Assembly: GCA_002254285.1 (NCBI GenBank)
Contig: NIUZ01000047.1
Coordinates: 1 to 10,029, forward strand
DNA length: 10,029 nt
Direction: 5' to 3'
From: Bacteroidetes bacterium 4572_112
GTDB lineage: Bacteria > Bacteroidota > Bacteroidia > Bacteroidales > UBA1556
The notes under the pieces: model-generated
Told to the model about the DNA's origin: nothing
Seen by the model: the letters and a program-made list of their open reading frames with translations, nothing else
Database searches by the model: none
Translations under genes and position numbers: made by a program
In this document: in pieces, positions 6,424 through 10,029 of the stretch
How positions within the stretch are numbered: position 1 is the stretch's first letter
Layout: each line of letters begins with the position of its first letter

Positions 6424-6547
6424 GATTTAACGTTTTTTTTGCTATTTTCCAACTAACATAATCATCATCATTAGAGTTTTTAATCCGTTCTCTCACAATG
6501 TCTTTTTGCCATTTAGGTATAGTGGTACTATTGTGTTTTTCTTGCAT
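6395..6547 (-). CDS. 50-residue protein resembling the C-terminus of addiction-module antitoxins
   Basis: The ORF runs from an ATG at 6547-6545 to TAA at 6397-6395. Its core IPKWQKDIVRERIKNSN (residues 10-26), followed by DDDYVSWKIAKKTL, fits the pattern IPxWQkeIvrERlk...dyldWdeakkel that I know from the C-terminal half of small addiction-module antitoxins (Unstab_antitox / CHP02574 type). In that family the segment after the N-terminal helix binds and blocks a RelE/ParE-like toxin. Full-length members are about 70-80 residues; here only nine residues precede the core, so this is either a short variant or a remnant. Support for its being real: an exact -7 box 25 bp upstream, an A-rich leader, and acidic/basic amphipathic composition unlike random AT-rich translation. 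No toxin gene is visible in the 115 bp between its stop and the M1 gene. It is minus-strand between two plus-strand genes. The family link comes from recognition, not a search. Confidence 0.55.
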   Translation of the reverse strand: MQEKHNSTTIPKWQKDIVRERIKNSNDDDYVSWKIAKKTLNHIYKIIKTD

Positions 6548-6571
6548 GTTAGTTGTTTCCTTTTATAGGTA

Positions 6572-6603
6572 CAAACATAGTGTTTTTATTAGCATAGAGT
6601 AAA
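6572..6603 (-). promoter_or_regulatory. Promoter of the antitoxin-like ORF
   Basis: The minus strand reads TATGTTTG at 6579-6572, an exact TAnnTTTG match. TTTA at 6603-6600 lies 20 bp upstream where TTTG is expected at -33. The predicted transcript starts near 6565 and gives a leader of about 18 nt (ending AAAGGAAACAACTAAC). The -33 element lies within the left arm of the large inverted repeat at 6583-6657. Confidence 0.55.
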
Positions 6604-6657
6604 TAGAATTCATGTAAACAGAATTCATGAATTCTATTTACTCTATGCTAATAAAAA
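6583..6657. repeat. Perfect 32-bp inverted repeat with 11-nt spacer
   Basis: The arms 6583-6614 and 6626-6657 are exact reverse complements over 32 bp. They begin TTTTTATTAGCATAGAG and end CTCTATGCTAATAAAAA; the spacer is TAAACAGAATT. Inside lies a second palindrome, GAATTCATGAATTC (6621-6634), and AGAATTCATG is repeated directly at 6605 and 6620, so alternative folds exist. T runs are on the 5' side and A runs on the 3' side on both strands, the reverse of an intrinsic terminator. It starts 4 bp upstream of the -7 box of the antitoxin-like ORF and ends 72 bp before the lpdA -7 box. It may be an operator, a cruciform site, or a small palindromic element. Confidence 0.95.
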
Positions 6658-6729
6658 AAATTGATTTTTCATAAACTCAAAATGTAATTTATTATCCGAA
6701 AAAAACGATAAGCCCCTCATAATTAATTT

Positions 6730-6737
6730 TACATTTG
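6730..6737 (+). promoter_or_regulatory. -7 promoter box for lpdA and the downstream genes
   Basis: TACATTTG matches TAnnTTTG exactly, 46 bp upstream of the lpdA ATG, implying a leader of about 40 nt. No TTTG is found at -33 spacing. With gaps of 12 and 1 bp downstream, it could drive all three genes to 9901. Confidence 0.5.
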
Positions 6738-6783
6738 CATATTGAATAATAGGTTTTGATAGCATAATTATAAAACGATATTT

Positions 6784-8178
6784 ATGGATTACGATATTAT
6801 AATAATTGGTAGTGGCCCAGGTGGTTATGTGGCTGCAATTCGCGCATCGCAATTGGGCTTTAAAGTGGCAGTTGTTGAGCGTGCTGAGGTTGGAGGTATT
6901 TGCTTAAATTGGGGTTGTATTCCCACAAAAGCTCTTTTGAAAAGTGCTCAGGTTTATAATTATATTAAGCATTCTGAGAGTTATGGAGTAAAGGTTGAAG
7001 GCGAAATTATTGCTGATTTTGATGCAATGGTTGAGCGTAGCCGTGGTGTCGCTGCAAATATGAGTAAAGGAGTTCAGTTTTTGTTCAAAAAGCATGGTAT
7101 AGAACTTATTCAGGCTCATGGTAGCTTGTTGGAAGCTCATAAGGTTAAGCTTGAATTTGCTGACGAAGAGTCGAAAATAATTACTGCAAAAAATATTATT
7201 TTAGCAACAGGAGCTCGTGCTCGTCAGTTGCCAAATCTGCCAATTGATGGCGAAAAAATTATTGGATATCGTAAAGCAATGACGCTTGATAAACAGCCCG
7301 AAAGTATGGTTGTTGTTGGCTCGGGAGCAATTGGTAGCGAATTTGCACATTTCTATAATAGCATTGGTACAAAAGTAACTTTGGTGGAATATATGCCAAA
7401 TATTGTACCTGTGGAGGATGTTGATGCTTCAAAAGCACTTCAGCGCTCTTTCAAAAAAGCTAAGATGAAAGTTATGACTTCGGCATCGGTTACTGAGGTT
7501 GATACCTCTGGCGATAAATGCATTGTGAGCATAGAAACCAAGAAAGGAATTCAGCAAGTGGAAGCAGATATTGTGCTTTCGGCTGTTGGTGTAGAAACTA
7601 ACCTCGAAGGTCTTGGACTTGATACATTGGGTGTTGCTAATGAGAAAGGCAAAATCCTTGTGAATGATTATTATAAAACAAATATAGAAGGACTTTATGC
7701 CATTGGTGATATAGTGCATGGTCCAGCATTGGCTCATGTGGCTTCTCGTGAAGGTATTATTTGTGTTGAAAGATTGGCTGAGCATCTTGTTGAACCGATG
7801 GACTATGATAATATTCCTGGTTGTACTTATACTTCTCCTGAAGTTGCAAGTGTTGGTCTTACTGAGGCTCAAGCCGAGGAGCAAGGATACGAAATGAAGA
7901 TTGGTAAATTCCCTTTCAAAGCATCGGGTAAAGCTACCGCAGGTGGTAATACTGATGGACTGGTAAAAGTTATTTTTGATGCCAAAACTGACGAATGGCT
8001 AGGCTGTAGCATGGTTGGCGATAATGTAACGGAAATGATTGCCGAGGTTGTAGTTGCACGCCGAATGAAGGTGAAAGCAAGCGATATTATCAACGCTGTA
8101 CATCCTCATCCAACAATGAGTGAGGCAGTGATGGAAGCTGTTGCTCATGCTTATGGCGAGGCTATTCATATTATCTAA
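6784..8178 (+). CDS. lpdA: Dihydrolipoyl dehydrogenase (E3 of 2-oxoacid dehydrogenase / glycine cleavage complexes)
   Basis: This flavoenzyme reoxidises dihydrolipoamide with NAD+ in the pyruvate, 2-oxoglutarate and branched-chain dehydrogenase complexes or the glycine cleavage system, in the cytoplasm. The FAD-binding GSGPGG is at 9-14. The redox disulfide is C40-LNWG-C45 inside GGICLNWGCIPTKAL, the spacing of lipoamide dehydrogenase. The NAD-binding GSGAIG is at 179-184. The second FAD contact is IEGLYAIGD at 301-309. The dimer-interface active-site pair is His442 in HPHPT and Glu447 in SEAV. There is no N-terminal lipoyl domain, and the length of 464 residues is standard. No E1 or E2 genes are nearby, so the complex it serves cannot be read from context. 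The start lies directly before the FAD-binding strand. It heads a tight run with a glycosyltransferase, an unusual partner. Confidence 0.95.
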   Translation: MDYDIIIIGSGPGGYVAAIRASQLGFKVAVVERAEVGGICLNWGCIPTKALLKSAQVYNYIKHSESYGVKVEGEIIADFDAMVERSRGVAANMSKGVQFLFKKHGIELIQAHGSLLEAHKVKLEFADEESKIITAKNIILATGARARQLPNLPIDGEKIIGYRKAMTLDKQPESMVVVGSGAIGSEFAHFYNSIGTKVTLVEYMPNIVPVEDVDASKALQRSFKKAKMKVMTSASVTEVDTSGDKCIVSIETKKGIQQVEADIVLSAVGVETNLEGLGLDTLGVANEKGKILVNDYYKTNIEGLYAIGDIVHGPALAHVASREGIICVERLAEHLVEPMDYDNIPGCTYTSPEVASVGLTEAQAEEQGYEMKIGKFPFKASGKATAGGNTDGLVKVIFDAKTDEWLGCSMVGDNVTEMIAEVVVARRMKVKASDIINAVHPHPTMSEAVMEAVAHAYGEAIHII

Positions 8179-8190
8179 TTGTAACTGATA

Positions 8191-9357
8191 ATGGCTAAAA
8201 TATTAATGTTTTCGAACAGACTTATAATAGGTGGACCAAGTGTCCACCTTTTGAGTTTAGTGGAACATTTTAGCAAAAAACATAGCATACTTTTGCTTTA
8301 TGGAGCACCGCTTGAAAACGAGGCTTCCATGGAGGATGAGTTTCGAAAGTATAATATACTTTTGCATAAGATCGATAATCTTAAAAGAAGTAAAAATCCA
8401 TTGCTTGATATGCTGAGCATGGCTTCTGCTGGGAGAATTATTAAGGATTTTGAGCCCGATATTATTCATACTCATACATATAAGCCAGGTATTATTGGTC
8501 GTGTGATGGCAAAAAGATATGGTGTAAAACGTATTATTCATACCTACCACGGACTTATATTTGATTCTTATTTCTCAAAAACACTTTCGCTTACTTTAGC
8601 AAAAATTGATAAGTATATTGCCAAATCTACGGATGTTATTATCGCTCTTTCAGAAATTCAGAAAAAACAGATTATCGCAAATATTGGCGAAATATCAGCT
8701 GATAAAGTGGAGGTGATTCCTCTTGCTGTTTCGGAACAAGAATATGTATTTTCTGAAGAAAAAGGCGCTGAATTTAGGAGAGAGAAGGGGATTCCTGACA
8801 ATAAAATATTGCTTGGAATGTTGGGTCGTTTGGCTGATGTTAAAAATGTTAGCTTGGCTGTTAGTATTTTTGCCGAACTTAAAAATAAAGGCAAAATCAA
8901 TAATGCTATGCTAATGATAATTGGTGATGGTGATCAAAAGCCTATGCTTATTTCTCAGGCCAAAGATAGTGGCTTGAATATAAGTTTTGATATTGCAGCT
9001 GATAATACTGATGTATTATTTATTGATTGGCAGCGCAAGCTAATTCCGCTATATTCGGCAATGGATATTCTTATGCTTAGCTCCAAAAATGAAGGCACTC
9101 CTTTCAATATTATTGAAGCACAGATGATGCAAACAGTTATTATAGCACCTAATGTAGGTGGTATTCCTGATATTGTTCAGCGCAATAAAACAGCATACTT
9201 ATACGATAATAAAGAGGAGCTTTTGTCTTCTTTACAGAATTTATTGGAAAACGAAAAAAATATTTCTGATATGAAGCATAATGCTCTTAACTTTGCTAAA
9301 TCTAATTTTAGTATGAGTAGGATGCTTAATTCATACGAAAAACTTTATACCATTTAA
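8191..9357 (+). CDS. Glycosyltransferase, GT4 family (GT-B fold)
   Basis: This is probably a retaining sugar transferase acting at the cytoplasmic face of the membrane in lipopolysaccharide, capsule or exopolysaccharide synthesis; the nucleotide-sugar donor and the acceptor cannot be read. The N-terminal acceptor domain starts MAKILMFSNRLIIGGPSVHL with the glycine-rich loop and includes DIIHTHTYKPGIIGR at 90-104 and HTYHG at 117-121. The donor domain starts near 205 with LLGMLGRLADVKN and MLMIIGDGD. The family EX7E motif is E301-GTPFNII-E309, and NVGGIPDIV at 321-329 is the usual loop after it. At 388 residues it is of normal length. It starts 12 bp after lpdA and ends 1 bp before rmlC, so it is probably cotranscribed with both. 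It has no signal peptide or membrane segment. Confidence 0.9.
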   Translation: MAKILMFSNRLIIGGPSVHLLSLVEHFSKKHSILLLYGAPLENEASMEDEFRKYNILLHKIDNLKRSKNPLLDMLSMASAGRIIKDFEPDIIHTHTYKPGIIGRVMAKRYGVKRIIHTYHGLIFDSYFSKTLSLTLAKIDKYIAKSTDVIIALSEIQKKQIIANIGEISADKVEVIPLAVSEQEYVFSEEKGAEFRREKGIPDNKILLGMLGRLADVKNVSLAVSIFAELKNKGKINNAMLMIIGDGDQKPMLISQAKDSGLNISFDIAADNTDVLFIDWQRKLIPLYSAMDILMLSSKNEGTPFNIIEAQMMQTVIIAPNVGGIPDIVQRNKTAYLYDNKEELLSSLQNLLENEKNISDMKHNALNFAKSNFSMSRMLNSYEKLYTI

Positions 9358-9358
9358 A

Positions 9359-9901
9359 ATGCAAATAATTAAAACAAAGATTGAAGGTTTATTAGTTATA
9401 AAGCCAAGCGTATTCCGCGACGAAAGAGGCTATTTTTATGAGTCGTATAATAAACCCAAATTTGATGCTTTAGGTTTGGAAACGGAATTTGTGCAGGATA
9501 ACGAATCTCAATCGCAGAAAGGTGTTTTACGTGGTTTGCATTTTCAAAAACCTCCTTATGCTCAGGGTAAATTAGTGCGTGTTGTAAAAGGTGCTGTGCT
9601 TGATGTGGCAGTGGATTTACGCCCAAACTCCAAAACATATGGGCAATGGGAAGCTGTGGAACTTACCGAAGATAATAAACTTCTGTATTGGATTCCTGCG
9701 GGTTTTGCTCACGGATTTGTTACCTTAGAGCGTAATACAATATTCTCTTATAAATGTACTAATGTGTATAATAAAGAGAGCGAAATGAGTATTCTTTGGA
9801 ATGATCCGACACTTAATATTGATTGGAATATTAAGAATCCTATTCTCTCGGAAAAAGATATGGAATCCCCACTGTTTGCCGATTTTGTTAGCCCATTTTA
9901 A
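9359..9901 (+). CDS. rmlC: dTDP-4-dehydrorhamnose 3,5-epimerase
   Basis: RmlC (RfbC) is the third step of dTDP-L-rhamnose synthesis: it epimerises C3 and C5 of dTDP-4-dehydro-6-deoxy-D-glucose in the cytoplasm. The cupin core is clear. DERGYFYESY is at 21-30, and the catalytic base His61 lies in VLRGLHFQ. Lys71 is in AQGKLVRVVKGAVLDVAVDLR. IPAGFAHGF at 112-120 and YKCTNVY at 131-137 carry the usual tyrosine, and Asp167 in SEKDM is a likely dyad partner. The length of 180 residues is standard. The ATG is 1 bp after the glycosyltransferase stop, so translation is probably coupled. rmlA, rmlB and rmlD are not in the window; they may follow beyond the right edge or lie elsewhere. Some relatives act on other dTDP- or CDP-sugars, but the motifs favour RmlC. 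Confidence 0.94.
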   Translation: MQIIKTKIEGLLVIKPSVFRDERGYFYESYNKPKFDALGLETEFVQDNESQSQKGVLRGLHFQKPPYAQGKLVRVVKGAVLDVAVDLRPNSKTYGQWEAVELTEDNKLLYWIPAGFAHGFVTLERNTIFSYKCTNVYNKESEMSILWNDPTLNIDWNIKNPILSEKDMESPLFADFVSPF

Positions 9902-10029
9902 GGTTTCAAATAACCACATTGATACATAAGGGTCATAGGGAACAGTAGCCTTTTTTTCTTATTGCTCTATGTAATTATTGTGCCTAATGTTGCTAGTTTA
10001 AAATAAATAATTCCACACCTAAACATCAC
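9902..10029. other. Intergenic tail without a recognisable gene
   Basis: No ORF with coding character starts here. The first part has loosely repeated blocks ACATTGAT, ACATAAGGG, TCATAGGGA and ACAGTAGCC (9917-9951), followed by a T run at 9952-9958. CATAGGG (9936-9942) can pair with GCTCTATG (9964-9971), but the T run falls in the loop, so this is not a standard terminator. AAGG/CCTT around 9929-9953 is too short to count. Confidence 0.4.

Noticed and set aside
6583..6657. Insertion-sequence remnant with terminal inverted repeats
   Set aside because: The arms are only 11 nt apart, no transposase fragment is visible, and no target-site duplication flanks them; a palindromic site is the simpler description.
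6643..6852. 69-codon minus-strand ORF crossing the lpdA start
   Set aside because: It overlaps the lpdA promoter and FAD-binding N-terminus, and has no motif or upstream signals of its own.
7429..7884. 151-codon minus-strand ORF inside lpdA
   Set aside because: It lies wholly antisense to a clearly conserved gene, has low-complexity composition (many N, I, S, F and H) and no promoter box or domain motif.

Overview
The window looks like chromosomal DNA of a low-GC Bacteroidetes, probably Bacteroidales or a relative. The evidence is A-rich leaders without Shine-Dalgarno sites in front of most genes, several TAnnTTTG -7 promoter boxes, a 321-residue NusB of the long Bacteroidetes type, and exported proteins with Bacteroidetes-style signal peptides ending in A-Q. 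There are no tRNA or rRNA genes, no CRISPR, no phage genes and no complete insertion sequence.

Layout. (1) 95-1117 (+): an exported HtrA-like serine protease with one PDZ domain, closed by a strong intrinsic terminator at 1140-1180. (2) 1181-1354: a hairpin-rich intergenic repeat. (3) 1355-4211 (-): nusB, then, across a 222-bp spacer made almost wholly of short repeats, an Elp3-like radical SAM gene that overlaps by 17 bp a DUF6873 gene of probable pentein (guanidino-enzyme) fold. (4) 4411-6279 (+): an exported M1 zinc metallopeptidase, divergent from nusB. (5) 6280-6783: a gap holding a 50-residue minus-strand ORF (6395-6547) that resembles the C-terminal part of addiction-module antitoxins. 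It has its own promoter box, and a perfect 32-bp inverted repeat lies directly upstream. (6) 6784-9901 (+): lipoamide dehydrogenase, a GT4-type glycosyltransferase and dTDP-4-dehydrorhamnose 3,5-epimerase, with gaps of 12 and 1 bp. (7) 9902-10029: a tail without a gene.

How the genes fit together. Most are housekeeping or envelope functions: two exported peptidases, transcription antitermination, central metabolism, and surface-glycan synthesis. The glycosyltransferase and rmlC probably belong to a lipopolysaccharide or capsule locus continuing to the right. The most unusual parts are the translationally coupled radical SAM/DUF6873 pair, whose joint role is unknown; the solitary antitoxin-like gene with its inverted repeat; and the repeat-built spacer between nusB and the radical SAM gene. 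I see no clearly new multi-gene defence or mobile system. The radical SAM/DUF6873 pair is the best candidate for an undescribed pathway.
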